Source of the DNA: Cellulomonas sp. HZM
GTDB lineage: Bacteria; Actinomycetota; Actinomycetes; Actinomycetales; Cellulomonadaceae
Assembly (NCBI RefSeq): GCF_000708885.1
Contig: NZ_JEOE01000020.1
Coordinates: forward strand, 1 to 53,316
Direction: 5' to 3'
DNA length: 53,316 nucleotides
Below are positions 25,434 to 35,172 of the stretch, in pieces. Each line of letters begins with the position of its first letter. The first letter of the stretch is position 1. A program made the translations under genes and the position numbers. A model generated the notes under the pieces. The model did not search any database and was not told the DNA's origin. It saw only the letters and a program-made list of their open reading frames with translations.

Positions 25434-25838
25434 GTGCCCGCAGCGCCCGCCGCGCCGCGCAAGAAAGCGCCGGCCGGAACCCTGTACCGCGGCCGGGAAG
25501 GCATGTGGTCGTGGGTCGCGCACCGCGTGACCGGTGTCGCCATCTTCTTCTTCCTGCTCGTGCACGTGCTCGACACGTCGCTCGTGCGGGTCTCCCCCGA
25601 GGCGTACAACGACGTCATCGGCACGTACAAGAACCCGATCATGGGCCTGGGCGAGGCCGGCCTCGTCGCCGCGATCGTGTTCCACGCGTTCAATGGGATC
25701 CGGATCATCCTGGTCGACTTCTGGGCCAAGGGCCCGAAGTACCAGCGCGTGATGCTGTGGGTCGTCGTCGGTCTGTTCGTCGTGACCATGGCCGGATTCC
25801 TGCCGCGGCACCTCATGCACGTGTTCGGGGGCGAGTGA
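25434..25838 (+). CDS. sdhC: Succinate dehydrogenase cytochrome b556 subunit
   Basis: 134 aa, GTG start 8 nt after AGGAGG. There are three membrane spans: WSWVAHRVTGVAIFFFLLVH, LVAAIVFHAFNGIRIILVDF and MLWVVVGLFVVTMAGF. The motif HRVTGVAIF and the His of HAFNGIRI (likely haem ligand) are typical of SdhC. It anchors the SdhAB heads, carries haem b and reduces quinone. First gene of sdhCDAB; the reading frame is open far upstream, but nothing there resembles SdhC. Confidence 0.93.
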   Translation: MPAAPAAPRKKAPAGTLYRGREGMWSWVAHRVTGVAIFFFLLVHVLDTSLVRVSPEAYNDVIGTYKNPIMGLGEAGLVAAIVFHAFNGIRIILVDFWAKGPKYQRVMLWVVVGLFVVTMAGFLPRHLMHVFGGE

Positions 25839-26296
25839 TGACCACGATCGCCGACCCGAAGGCGCCGCGCCCGCCGCGCGCCCGTCCGAGCCGCCTCACC
25901 ACGCGCGGCAACACCGAGCTGTACGGCTGGGTGTTCATGCGCGCGTCCGGCGTGCTGCTGCTCGTGCTGATCTTCGGCCACCTGTTCGTCAACCTCGTCG
26001 CGGGCGACGGCGTCAAGGCCATCGACTTCGGCTTCGTCGCCGGCAAGTGGGCCTCGCCGCTGTGGCAGGTGTGGGACCTGCTCATGCTGTGGCTCGCGAT
26101 GATCCACGGCACCAACGGCGTGCGCACGATCATCAACGACTACGCGGAGCGCGACGGCGTGCGGCTGGTGCTCAAGTGCCTGCTGTACCTCGCGTTCGTG
26201 GTCGTCGTCGTGCTCGGCACGCTGGTGATCTTCACGTTCGACCCGTGCCCGACGGACGCTCCGGCCAACCTGCTGCCGTCGTTCTGCACCGCCTGA
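25838..26296 (+). CDS. sdhD: Succinate dehydrogenase hydrophobic membrane anchor subunit
   Basis: 152 aa, with start and sdhC stop sharing a base (TGATG). A basic N-terminus is followed by three spans: [39 protein letters not shown] and [20 protein letters not shown]. The conserved His of FGHLFVNL and HGTNGVR are probable haem and quinone-site residues. Partners SdhC in the membrane part of complex II. Confidence 0.92.
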   Translation: MTTIADPKAPRPPRARPSRLTTRGNTELYGWVFMRASGVLLLVLIFGHLFVNLVAGDGVKAIDFGFVAGKWASPLWQVWDLLMLWLAMIHGTNGVRTIINDYAERDGVRLVLKCLLYLAFVVVVVLGTLVIFTFDPCPTDAPANLLPSFCTA

Positions 26297-26315
26297 CGCC
26301 CTCGTAAGGAACCTC

Positions 26316-28166
26316 ATGCAGACCCATCAGTACGACGTCGTCATCGTCGGTGCCGGCGGCGCCGGGATGCGCGCGGCGCTCGAGTCGAGCACCCGCGTGC
26401 GCACGGCCGTCATCTCCAAGCTCTACCCGACGCGCTCGCACACGGGCGCCGCGCAGGGCGGCATGTGCGCCGCGCTCGCGAACGTCGAGGAGGACAACTG
26501 GGAGTGGCACACGTTCGACACCGTCAAGGGCGGTGACTACCTCGTCGACCAGGACGCCGCGGAGGTGATGGCCAAGGAGGCCATCGACGCGGTGCTCGAC
26601 CTGGAGAAGATGGGCCTGCCGTTCAACCGCACGCCCGAGGGTCGCATCGACCAGCGCCGGTTCGGCGGTCACACGCGCAACCACGGCGAGGCCGCCGTGC
26701 GCCGCTCGTGCTACGCCGCGGACCGCACCGGTCACATGATCCTGCAGACGCTCTACCAGCAGTGCGTGAAGAACGAGGTCGAGTTCTTCAACGAGTTCTA
26801 CGTGCTCGACCTGCTCGTCGACCACGACCTCGCCGCGGGCCACGTGCCCGAGGGCGAGGAGGTCAACGTGTCGGGCGTCGTCGCGTACGAGCTCGCCACC
26901 GGCGAGATCCACGTGTTCCAGGCGAAGTCGGTGGTCCTGGCCACGGGCGGCGCGGGCAAGATCTTCAAGACGACGAGCAACGCGCACACCCTCACGGGCG
27001 ACGGCATGGCGCTCGCCTACCGGCGCGGCATCCCGCTCGAGGACATGGAGTTCTTCCAGTTCCACCCGACGGGTCTCGCCGGCCTGGGCATCCTGCTCTC
27101 GGAGGCCGCGCGCGGCGAGGGCGCGATCCTGCGCAACTCCGAGGGCGAGCGCTTCATGGAGCGGTACGCCCCCACCATCAAGGACCTCGCGCCGCGCGAC
27201 ATCGTCGCCCGTTCGATGGCCAACGAGGTGCGCGAGGGTCGCGGCGCCGGTCCCAACAAGGACTACGTGCTGCTCGACCTCACGCACCTCGAGCCCGCGC
27301 ACATCGACGCGAAGCTCCCGGACATCACGGAGTTCGCGCGCACCTATCTCGGCGTCGAGCCGTACACCGAGCCCGTGCCGGTCTACCCGACCGCGCACTA
27401 CGCGATGGGCGGCGTCCCGACGAACATCGAGGGCGAGGTCCTGCGCAACCAGACGGACGTCATCCGCGGGCTGTACGCGGCCGGCGAGGTCGCGTGCGTC
27501 TCGGTGCACGGCTCCAACCGCCTGGGCACCAACTCGCTGCTGGACATCAACGTGTTCGGCAAGCGCGCGGGCATCTCCGCCGCGGCGTACGCGAGCGGCG
27601 CGTCGTTCGTCGACCTCCCGGAGGACCCGGCGGCGACCGTCGAGGCAGGCCTCGAGACGATCCGCACGCGGCCCGACGGCGACCGCGTCGCGGACATCCG
27701 CAAAGCGCTGCAGGAGACGATGGACGCGAACGCGCAGGTGTTCCGCACCCAGGACTCGCTCACGCAGGCGCTCGACGACATCAAGGCGCTGCGCAAGCGG
27801 TACGAGCACGTCTCCGTGCAGGACAAGTCGCGCACGTTCAACACCGACCTCCTCGAGGCCGTCGAGCTGGGCTTCCTGCTCGACATCGCCGAGACCGTCG
27901 TCGTCGGAGCGCTCAACCGCGAGGAGTCGCGCGGCGGCCACTTCCGCGAGGACTTCCCGGACCGCGACGACGCGAACTTCATGCGGCACACCATGGCGTA
28001 CCGCCGCCCGATCGCCGCCGACGGCCACCGCCAGTGGGGCGCCGACAGCGACGGCGACGCCGAGGGCCGCTTCCACCACACCGAGGTGTTCGACGGCTAC
28101 CAGCTGGTCCTCGGGTCCAAGCACGTGAACGTCACCCGCTACCAGCCGATGGAGCGTAAGTACTGA
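26316..28166 (+). CDS. sdhA: Succinate dehydrogenase flavoprotein subunit
   Basis: 616 aa, canonical length. The FAD site is [17 protein letters not shown]; the covalent-FAD histidine is in [66 protein letters not shown], the catalytic-Arg region, [17 protein letters not shown] and a C-terminal helical domain follow. It oxidises succinate to fumarate and passes electrons to SdhB. TAAGGA lies 10 nt before the ATG. The stop overlaps the sdhB start (TGATG). Confidence 0.97.
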   Translation: MQTHQYDVVIVGAGGAGMRAALESSTRVRTAVISKLYPTRSHTGAAQGGMCAALANVEEDNWEWHTFDTVKGGDYLVDQDAAEVMAKEAIDAVLDLEKMGLPFNRTPEGRIDQRRFGGHTRNHGEAAVRRSCYAADRTGHMILQTLYQQCVKNEVEFFNEFYVLDLLVDHDLAAGHVPEGEEVNVSGVVAYELATGEIHVFQAKSVVLATGGAGKIFKTTSNAHTLTGDGMALAYRRGIPLEDMEFFQFHPTGLAGLGILLSEAARGEGAILRNSEGERFMERYAPTIKDLAPRDIVARSMANEVREGRGAGPNKDYVLLDLTHLEPAHIDAKLPDITEFARTYLGVEPYTEPVPVYPTAHYAMGGVPTNIEGEVLRNQTDVIRGLYAAGEVACVSVHGSNRLGTNSLLDINVFGKRAGISAAAYASGASFVDLPEDPAATVEAGLETIRTRPDGDRVADIRKALQETMDANAQVFRTQDSLTQALDDIKALRKRYEHVSVQDKSRTFNTDLLEAVELGFLLDIAETVVVGALNREESRGGHFREDFPDRDDANFMRHTMAYRRPIAADGHRQWGADSDGDAEGRFHHTEVFDGYQLVLGSKHVNVTRYQPMERKY

Positions 28167-28930
28167 TGACCGCCGTTCTCGAGGACGCCCCCGCCGAGGT
28201 CGGCGCCATCCCGTCGTTCACCGTGACGCTGCGCGTGCTGCGGCACCTGCCCGACGACTCCGGCGAAACGACGATCGACCACTGGGACGAGTTCCAGGTC
28301 CTGTGCCACGGCACCGACCGCGTGCTCGACGCGCTGCACAAGGTCAAGTGGGAGCAGGACGGCTCGCTGACGTTCCGCCGCTCGTGCGCGCACGGCGTGT
28401 GCGGATCGGACGCGATGCGCATCAACGGCCGCAACCGCCTCGCGTGCAAGACGCTGCTCAAGGACCTGGACCCGTCCAAGCCCATCACGGTCGAGCCCAT
28501 CAAGGGCCTGCCGGTGGTCAAGGACCTCGTGGTCGACATGGAGCCGTTCTTCGCGAGCTACCGCGAGATCATGCCGTTCCTCATCACGACGGGCAACGAG
28601 CCGAGCAAGGAGCGCCTGCAGTCCGCGAAGCAGCGCGAGCGCTTCGACGACACCACCAAGTGCATCCTGTGCGCGGCGTGCACGTCGTCGTGCCCGGTGT
28701 TCTGGACCGACGGGCAGTACTTCGGCCCCGCCGCGATCGTCAATGCGCACCGCTTCATCTTCGACAGCCGTGACGAGGGCGGCGCCCAGCGCCTCGAGAT
28801 CCTCAACGACAAGGAGGGCGTGTGGCGATGCCGCACGACCTTCAACTGCACCGAGGCGTGCCCGCGCGGCATCGAGGTGACGAAGGCGATCCAGGAAGTG
28901 AAGCGCGCGATGATCACGCGCGCCTTCTGA
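28166..28930 (+). CDS. sdhB: Succinate dehydrogenase iron-sulfur subunit
   Basis: 254 aa. An N-terminal ferredoxin domain carries the [2Fe-2S] ligands in RRSCAHGVCGSDAMRING and CKTLL. The C-terminal domain has CILCAACTSSCPVFW and CRTTFNCTEACPRGIEVTKA for the [4Fe-4S] and [3Fe-4S] clusters. All expected Cys are present. It relays electrons from SdhA to the membrane quinone site. Its last 30 bp, stop codon included, reappear 64 bp downstream as an imperfect copy. Confidence 0.96.
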   Translation: MTAVLEDAPAEVGAIPSFTVTLRVLRHLPDDSGETTIDHWDEFQVLCHGTDRVLDALHKVKWEQDGSLTFRRSCAHGVCGSDAMRINGRNRLACKTLLKDLDPSKPITVEPIKGLPVVKDLVVDMEPFFASYREIMPFLITTGNEPSKERLQSAKQRERFDDTTKCILCAACTSSCPVFWTDGQYFGPAAIVNAHRFIFDSRDEGGAQRLEILNDKEGVWRCRTTFNCTEACPRGIEVTKAIQEVKRAMITRAF

Positions 28931-28965
28931 CGAGACCACGATCGAGGCGGCGGGCAGCACGGAGC

Positions 28966-28995
28966 AGCGCGCGACGATGACGCGCGCCCTCTGAC
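28966..28995 (+). repeat. Degenerate duplicate of the sdhB 3' end
   Basis: 27 of 30 bases match 28902-28931, the last nine codons of sdhB with its TGA. A weaker match (ATCGAGG and nearby) continues upstream. It looks like a partial tandem duplication, now non-coding, between sdhB and the phosphotransferase gene. Confidence 0.6.
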
Positions 28996-29005
28996 CGGGC
29001 GCGAC

Positions 29006-29011
29006 TAGGGT
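29006..29011 (+). promoter_or_regulatory. -10 hexamer for leaderless phosphotransferase mRNA
   Basis: TAGGGT with a 7-nt gap to the GTG at 29019. It decides that start over the GTG at 29010, which overlaps the hexamer. Confidence 0.5.
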
Positions 29012-29018
29012 GCCGGGC

Positions 29019-29771
29019 GTGACCGAGATCCCGCTGCCCGGCGGCAACGTGGGCGGGGCCGTGCGCGTCGGGGACACCGTGCGCCGGCCGACCGGACCGT
29101 GGACGCCCGCGGTGCACGAGCTGCTGACCTTCCTGACCGACGCCGGGCTCCCGCACGTGCCGCGCGTGCTCGGCATCGACGAGCAAGGCCGCGAGGTGCT
29201 CACCTACCTGCACGGCGACGTGGTGCCCATCGGGCGACGCGCACTCACGGACGGGCAGCTCGCGTCGGCGGCGCGGTGGCTCGCCACCTTCCACGAGGTC
29301 GTCGCCGGGTTCCCCTGTCGGGTTCGGCGGTGGCGGTTCGTCGAGGCCGACGTCACCGACGGCGAGATCGTGTGCCACCAGGACTTCGCGATGTACAACC
29401 TGGCGTTCGAGGGTGACGAGCTCGCGGGCGTCTTCGACTGGGACGTCGCCGGCCCGGGTCTCCCGATCGACGACCTCGCCATCCTCGCGTGGAACTCCCC
29501 GCTGCTGGACCTGGGGACCGACCCGGCCGCGGCCGCGCACGGGCTGCGCGTCGTCGCGGACGCGTACGGCGGGCCCGGCGCCGACGACATCCTCGACCGG
29601 GTGTTCGTGCGCATGACGCTCGCCGCGCGGCGGATCCGCGGTGGCCAGGCGGCCGGCGACCCGGGGATGCTCCGGCTCGGGGAGATCGGCGAGCCCGCGT
29701 CGACCGAGCGGCGGCTGGCCGAGCTGGAAGCGCGCCGTCCGCAGGTCGAGCACGCGCTCGGTCGCCCCTAG
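29019..29771 (+). CDS. APH-like phosphotransferase family protein
   Basis: 250 aa. Protein-kinase-like small-molecule phosphotransferase: LTYLHGDVVPIG in the N-lobe/linker, the catalytic loop VCHQDFAMYNLAFEG (HxDxxxxN), and the metal motif VFDWDVAGPGLPIDDLA. The family includes aminoglycoside, choline and fructosamine kinases; nothing here points to a particular substrate, and a resistance role should not be assumed. Single gene between sdhB and the iron-regulated PepSY operon. Confidence 0.82.
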   Translation: MTEIPLPGGNVGGAVRVGDTVRRPTGPWTPAVHELLTFLTDAGLPHVPRVLGIDEQGREVLTYLHGDVVPIGRRALTDGQLASAARWLATFHEVVAGFPCRVRRWRFVEADVTDGEIVCHQDFAMYNLAFEGDELAGVFDWDVAGPGLPIDDLAILAWNSPLLDLGTDPAAAAHGLRVVADAYGGPGADDILDRVFVRMTLAARRIRGGQAAGDPGMLRLGEIGEPASTERRLAELEARRPQVEHALGRP

Positions 29772-29812
29772 CGATCGTTCCCGACTGACGAGACGAACCG
29801 TGCAGATCGGAC

Positions 29813-29831
29813 GAAGGTAAGGCTAACCTCT
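29813..29831. promoter_or_regulatory. DtxR/IdeR iron box upstream of the PepSY operon
   Basis: The 19-mer matches the DtxR/IdeR consensus TTAGGTTAGSCTAACCTAA at 14 positions, including the full core AGGTnAGGCTAACCT. It overlaps a likely -10 and lies ~45 nt before the PepSY GTG. Iron-loaded DtxR/IdeR proteins repress from such sites, so the operon should be induced when iron is low. Confidence 0.8.
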
Positions 29832-29875
29832 GCAACGTCGTTCCGGCTCGGGGCGCGCGCACCGCAGGGGGAATC

Positions 29876-31201
29876 GTGACCGATCTCGCCGACCCGCCAC
29901 GTCCGCGTGCCGCGGCGACCGTCCCGGCGGCGAACGCCGCTCACCGGAGCGTCAGGCAGCGCTGGCACCGGTTCTGGCGGCGCAAGCCGTTCCACCGCTC
30001 GATGGTCCTCGCGCACCGCTGGCCGGCGCTCGTCCTCGGCCTGCTCCTCGTCGTCGAGACGACCGCCGGCTCGGTGCTGCTCTACAAGCCCGAGCTCACG
30101 CGGCTCACGCACCCCGCGTGGTTCTCGCACAGCGCCGAGCTGCCCACCGGTGCCGACGACGCCGCCGGGACGCTCTCCGCGATGGAGGCCGTCGACGTCG
30201 TCGCACAGGCTCACCCCGACGCAGACCTGTGGGGCGCGTACGCGGACCAGGGCGTGTGGGCCGTGGTCGACACGGGATGGACGCGACTGTGGTTCGTCGA
30301 CCCCGGCTCCGGGGACATCAACGGCACGGCCGCGACCGACGACGGCGTGCTCGACGCGCTCGTCAACCTGCACGACTGCGCGTTCAGCTGCGAGGGCTAC
30401 CCGGGGTACCAGTCGTGGATGGCGGCGCCCGTGTGGAGCGGCGCGCCCGGCGGCCTCGCCGACGTGACCTGGACCGTCGTCGTGCTGGGCGGCCTCGGGC
30501 TGCTGCTCCTCGCGCTCGCGCTCACCTCCCTGCGGATCTGGTGGCCCGGGATCAAGAGGCTGCGCAGTCGCTTCACGGTCCGCACCGGCAAGGGCCGGTT
30601 CGCGCGCGACTACGACCTGCACAACGTCGTCGGCGCCGTCGCGCTGCCGTTCCTGCTCATGTGGGGGCTCACGGGGGCCGCCTTCGAGATCCCGGCCGTC
30701 AAGACCGCATGGGTACAGCTCACCGGCGGTGACACGCCGCGCGAGGAGGAGTGGGCGCTCGAGCGGGCGCACGTCCCCGACGGGACGCCACCGACGACCG
30801 CAGAGCAGGCCGTCGCCACCGCGCTGCGGGACGTGCCCGGCGAGGTCACGGGCGTCTACCAACCCGTCAAGGACAGCGACTTCTGGGAGGTCGACGTCAT
30901 CTCGTCGTGGCGGTCCTTCGCGGGCACCGGCGGCTCCGACACGTACGTGCTCGTCGACCCCGGCACTCCGGACCACTTCGTCACCCTCTACTCCGCGCGC
31001 GGCGAGCCCCTGGCCAACCGGGTGTACGACAAGGTCATCGAGCCCGCGCACTTCGGCGGCCAGGCGAGCTCGTGGTGGCGCGCCATCTGGTTCGCGATGG
31101 GCCTCGCACCGCTGGTCCTCATGGTCACCGGCATCTCGACGTGGCTGTTCCGCCGCGGCACACGCCGGCGTCGGGCAGCCGCGAAGGCGGCCCGCGCATG
31201 A
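29876..31201 (+). CDS. PepSY-associated membrane protein, PiuB-like iron-regulated reductase candidate
   Basis: 441 aa, GTG start preceded by AGGGGGA. Four membrane spans match the PepSY_TM layout: ~45-67 (MVLAHRWPALVLGLLLVVE), ~198-222, ~250-270 (VVGAVALPFLLMWGLTGAAF) and ~405-425. Two extracytoplasmic PepSY-like stretches lie between, ending YLVDPGT-type (TYVLVDPGTPDHF). Conserved His sit in LAHRW, DLHNVVG and PAHFGGQ at span edges, as expected for haem ligation. PiuB/FoxB-type relatives help release iron from siderophores; the iron box supports that role. Its stop overlaps the next ORF (ATGA). Confidence 0.85.
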   Translation: MTDLADPPRPRAAATVPAANAAHRSVRQRWHRFWRRKPFHRSMVLAHRWPALVLGLLLVVETTAGSVLLYKPELTRLTHPAWFSHSAELPTGADDAAGTLSAMEAVDVVAQAHPDADLWGAYADQGVWAVVDTGWTRLWFVDPGSGDINGTAATDDGVLDALVNLHDCAFSCEGYPGYQSWMAAPVWSGAPGGLADVTWTVVVLGGLGLLLLALALTSLRIWWPGIKRLRSRFTVRTGKGRFARDYDLHNVVGAVALPFLLMWGLTGAAFEIPAVKTAWVQLTGGDTPREEEWALERAHVPDGTPPTTAEQAVATALRDVPGEVTGVYQPVKDSDFWEVDVISSWRSFAGTGGSDTYVLVDPGTPDHFVTLYSARGEPLANRVYDKVIEPAHFGGQASSWWRAIWFAMGLAPLVLMVTGISTWLFRRGTRRRRAAAKAARA

Positions 31202-31557
31202 TCGCGCCCTTCGCGTTCGCCCTCGCGGCGTCCGCGCTCGTGCTGGGCATCGGCACGCTCGCGCGGGCCGACCGCTTCGACTCGGCGCGCGGGCTGGTCG
31301 CCGCGGGGGTGCTCGAGACGGGGCTCGTCGTACAGGCCGTGCTCGACGGGCTGGGGATCGCAAGCGGGCACCGACCGGCCTCCCCCGCGACGCACATCGC
31401 CTACCTCGCCGTGTCCGTGGCGCTGATCCCGGCCGCTGCGGCGCAGGTCCAGGGCCGGTCCGGGCGGTGGGCGGGCGCGCTGCTCGCGATCACGTACCTG
31501 CTCGTCGCGGTCGTCGTCGTGCGGCTGCAGGCCACGTGGAGACCGGCACATGATTGA
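31198..31557 (+). CDS. Small membrane protein in the iron-box operon
   Basis: 119 aa, four predicted membrane helices (IAPFAFALAASALVLGIGTL, GVLETGLVVQAVLDGLGI, HIAYLAVSVALIPAAAA, WAGALLAITYLLVAVVVVRL) and short loops. No family recognised. The ATG overlaps the PepSY stop by 4 nt and its own 3' end overlaps the next gene by 8 nt, so it should be co-translated with both and share the iron regulation. It could be an accessory subunit of the PepSY reductase. Confidence 0.75.
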   Translation: MIAPFAFALAASALVLGIGTLARADRFDSARGLVAAGVLETGLVVQAVLDGLGIASGHRPASPATHIAYLAVSVALIPAAAAQVQGRSGRWAGALLAITYLLVAVVVVRLQATWRPAHD

Positions 31558-31984
31558 GACGACGACCGAGCGATCCTCCGGCACGCGCACGCTCGGCCCC
31601 GGGCAGCTGCTCGTCACCGGGTACGGCGTGTTCGTCGTCGCCGCCACCGGCCGGTCCGCGGTGCAGCTCGCCACGCAGGCCTCGCGGGCTCCCCTCGCCT
31701 ACGCGCTGTCGGCGCTCGCCGCGCTCGTCTACTGGTGCGGGTTCGTCGCGACGCTCCGCGCCGTGCGCGGCCGTCCGGTGCGGGCCGCGCGCGCGGTCGC
31801 GAAGGTCGAGCTCGCGGGCGTGCTCGTCGTCGGGACCGCGAGCCTGCTGGTACCCGCGGCCTTCCCGGACGCCACGGTATGGTCCGCGTACGGGCTCGGC
31901 TACGCGTTCGTGCCGCTCGCGCTCCCGGTGGCCGTGCTGTGGTGGACGCGCGTCAGCCGCCCGACGAGTCATCCGGCGTCGTAG
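31550..31984 (+). CDS. Small membrane protein, third gene of the iron-box operon
   Basis: 144 aa with about four membrane helices (LLVTGYGVFVVAATGRSAVQ, LAYALSALAALVYWCGFVAT, VELAGVLVVGTASLLVP, YAFVPLALPVAVLWWTRV). Not recognised; no catalytic motif. Starts 8 nt inside the previous gene. Its last 32 bases overlap the 3' end of the convergent YihY gene on the other strand, leaving no room for a separate terminator. Confidence 0.72.
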   Translation: MIETTTERSSGTRTLGPGQLLVTGYGVFVVAATGRSAVQLATQASRAPLAYALSALAALVYWCGFVATLRAVRGRPVRAARAVAKVELAGVLVVGTASLLVPAAFPDATVWSAYGLGYAFVPLALPVAVLWWTRVSRPTSHPAS

Positions 31985-32948
31985 CGGGCGGGTCCGCGAC
32001 CCACGCCGCGGCGAGCAGCACGATGCGCGAGATGAGGTTGACCCACAGCAGGAGCGTGACGACGACGACCGCACCGCTGAGCAGCGGGTTCTTTCCGATG
32101 CTCCCGGCGACGACCGACGTCCCGAGGAACCGCACCACGCCGATCCCGACCGCAGCGATCACCGCCCCCTGCAGCAGGTCGCGCCGCGGCGGGTGCTCCC
32201 CCGCGAGCACGCGCACGATGAGCACGAACGTCGCGAGGTCGATGACGAACGCCACGACGATCCCCACGGCGCGCAGGGTGAACCCGCCGGCGTCGTCCCA
32301 GCCCACGGCCTGCAGCACCCACTGCGTCGCCGAGCCCACCGCGGTGGTGAGCAGCGCGGAGAGCAGCACCGCGAACGCGAGCCCCGCCAGGCCGCCGAGC
32401 TGGCGCAGCCGGGTTCCGACCGCGCTCCCCCCGCCCTCCTGCGCGAACATCGCCCGGACCCCGGTGCGCAGGGCTCCCGTGGCAGACAGCGCGGACAGGA
32501 GCAGCACGACGACGGCGACGATGCCGGCGAACGTCAGGTTCGCACTGAGCTCGAGCGAGTCCGGGTTGATCCCGTTGCCCGAGCCGGTCGTGTCGATCAA
32601 CCCCGGCAGGCTGTCGTTCACCGCGTCGAGCACCTTGTCGCGCAGGTCCTCGTCGTTGCCGAGGACGGCCATGAACACCGTGTACCCGATGGTCAGCCCG
32701 GCGAACACCGCGAACAGCGCCGCGTACGCGATGCCACCCGTGAGCACGCCGCCACCGCGTGCCCCGAACCGCGCGTTGGCCCGCGCCGGCCGCGTCTGCT
32801 GCCACCACGCGAGCAGCGCCTTGACCCGGCCCATGAGCGAGGTGTCCGGGGGCGCCGACGAGTCGTCGGCCGGGGCCGCCAGGTGCGCGCGCCCCGCTCC
32901 CGTCGGCGCGTGCGCCTCCTGCGGCACCGGGTGCTCGGCTCCTGTCAT
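31953..32948 (-). CDS. YihY/BrkB-family membrane protein
   Basis: 331 aa. After a ~50-residue cytoplasmic N-terminus comes the YihY/BrkB core: RAWWQQTRPARANARFGARG, GGVLTGGIAYAALFAVFAG, and six hydrophobic segments with large loops. The C-terminus is PATTPDDSSGG. The family was once called ribonuclease BN, but that activity belongs to another protein; its role, probably in the envelope, is unknown. The ATG is supported by a leaderless TAGGGT hexamer. Its 3' end overlaps the convergent iron operon by 32 bp. Confidence 0.85.
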   Translation of the reverse strand: MTGAEHPVPQEAHAPTGAGRAHLAAPADDSSAPPDTSLMGRVKALLAWWQQTRPARANARFGARGGGVLTGGIAYAALFAVFAGLTIGYTVFMAVLGNDEDLRDKVLDAVNDSLPGLIDTTGSGNGINPDSLELSANLTFAGIVAVVVLLLSALSATGALRTGVRAMFAQEGGGSAVGTRLRQLGGLAGLAFAVLLSALLTTAVGSATQWVLQAVGWDDAGGFTLRAVGIVVAFVIDLATFVLIVRVLAGEHPPRRDLLQGAVIAAVGIGVVRFLGTSVVAGSIGKNPLLSGAVVVVTLLLWVNLISRIVLLAAAWVADPPATTPDDSSGG

Positions 32949-32954
32949 GCCCCG

Positions 32955-32960
32955 ACCCTA
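32955..32960 (-). promoter_or_regulatory. -10 hexamer for leaderless YihY-family mRNA
   Basis: TAGGGT on the minus strand, 6-nt gap to the ATG at 32948. Confidence 0.45.
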
Positions 32961-33021
32961 GGTCGGCTCGGAGCACCCGGCATCTGCGCCGACGCCCGTC
33001 CGCAGGCCGGTGGCGGGCGTG

Positions 33022-34655
<1,634 letters not shown>

Positions 34656-34778
34656 TCAGTGACCGCGGGGCGCGGTCGAAGGGTGTTCGAGGGGCGGGCC
34701 GGGCACGGGCATCCGGTCCGGCGCCGAGGTGCTCGTCCGATCAGCGCGGGCAGCGCCAGGAGCGTCGGGGCGACGAGG

Positions 34779-35126
34779 TCATGTCGCCTCGTCGTCGTAC
34801 GGCGCCGCACCAGCGCTCGCGAGCGTCGCCGCTGCGACGGAGGCCCGACGGGCGGGTGCGGGTGCGGGTGTCATCGGCTCGAGCAGCGCGTCGCGGACGA
34901 TGCGCCGCGGGTCGTACTGCCGCGGGTCGAGCGCCGTCCAGTCCAGGTCGACGGCGTCCTCGCCCATCTCGCTGTCGATGCGCGTCTTCGCGTCCTTCAT
35001 CCACACGCGCGCGCGCCGGACCAGCGCACCGAGCTGCTCGGCGTACCCGGGGAGCCGCTGGGGCCCGATGACGATCGCCGCCACGAGCAGCAGCACGACG
35101 AACTCGCCGCCGTTGATGTCCAGCAC
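34779..35126 (-). CDS. tatB: Twin-arginine translocase subunit TatB
   Basis: 115 aa. One N-terminal membrane helix (EFVVLLLVAAIVIGP) is followed by the conserved GP hinge and an amphipathic helix (QRLPGYAEQLGALVRRARVW), then a variable tail. TatB helps recognise folded twin-arginine substrates in the TatABC machinery. Its place after sigE-rseA-htrA matches mycobacteria and argues for TatB over TatA. Its own TAGCCT hexamer suggests it can be transcribed separately from htrA, whose stop lies 46 nt upstream. Confidence 0.88.
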   Translation of the reverse strand: MLDINGGEFVVLLLVAAIVIGPQRLPGYAEQLGALVRRARVWMKDAKTRIDSEMGEDAVDLDWTALDPRQYDPRRIVRDALLEPMTPAPAPARRASVAAATLASAGAAPYDDEAT

Positions 35127-35132
35127 CCCGCC

Positions 35133-35138
35133 AGGCTA
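35133..35138 (-). promoter_or_regulatory. -10 hexamer for leaderless tatB mRNA
   Basis: TAGCCT on the minus strand, 6-nt gap to the GTG at 35126, inside the htrA-tatB gap. Confidence 0.45.
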
Positions 35139-35172
35139 CCCCGCGTTCCTGGACGGCAGACCTGCGCGCAGG

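Noticed and set aside
22812..25838. A very long plus-strand frame ending in sdhC
   Set aside because: Only the last 134 codons resemble SdhC and follow an AGGAGG site. The rest is antisense to the M20 and manC genes.
29019..29771. Phosphotransferase as an aminoglycoside-resistance gene
   Set aside because: Only the general HxDxxxxN and DxD kinase motifs are visible. The locus is core metabolism without mobile elements.
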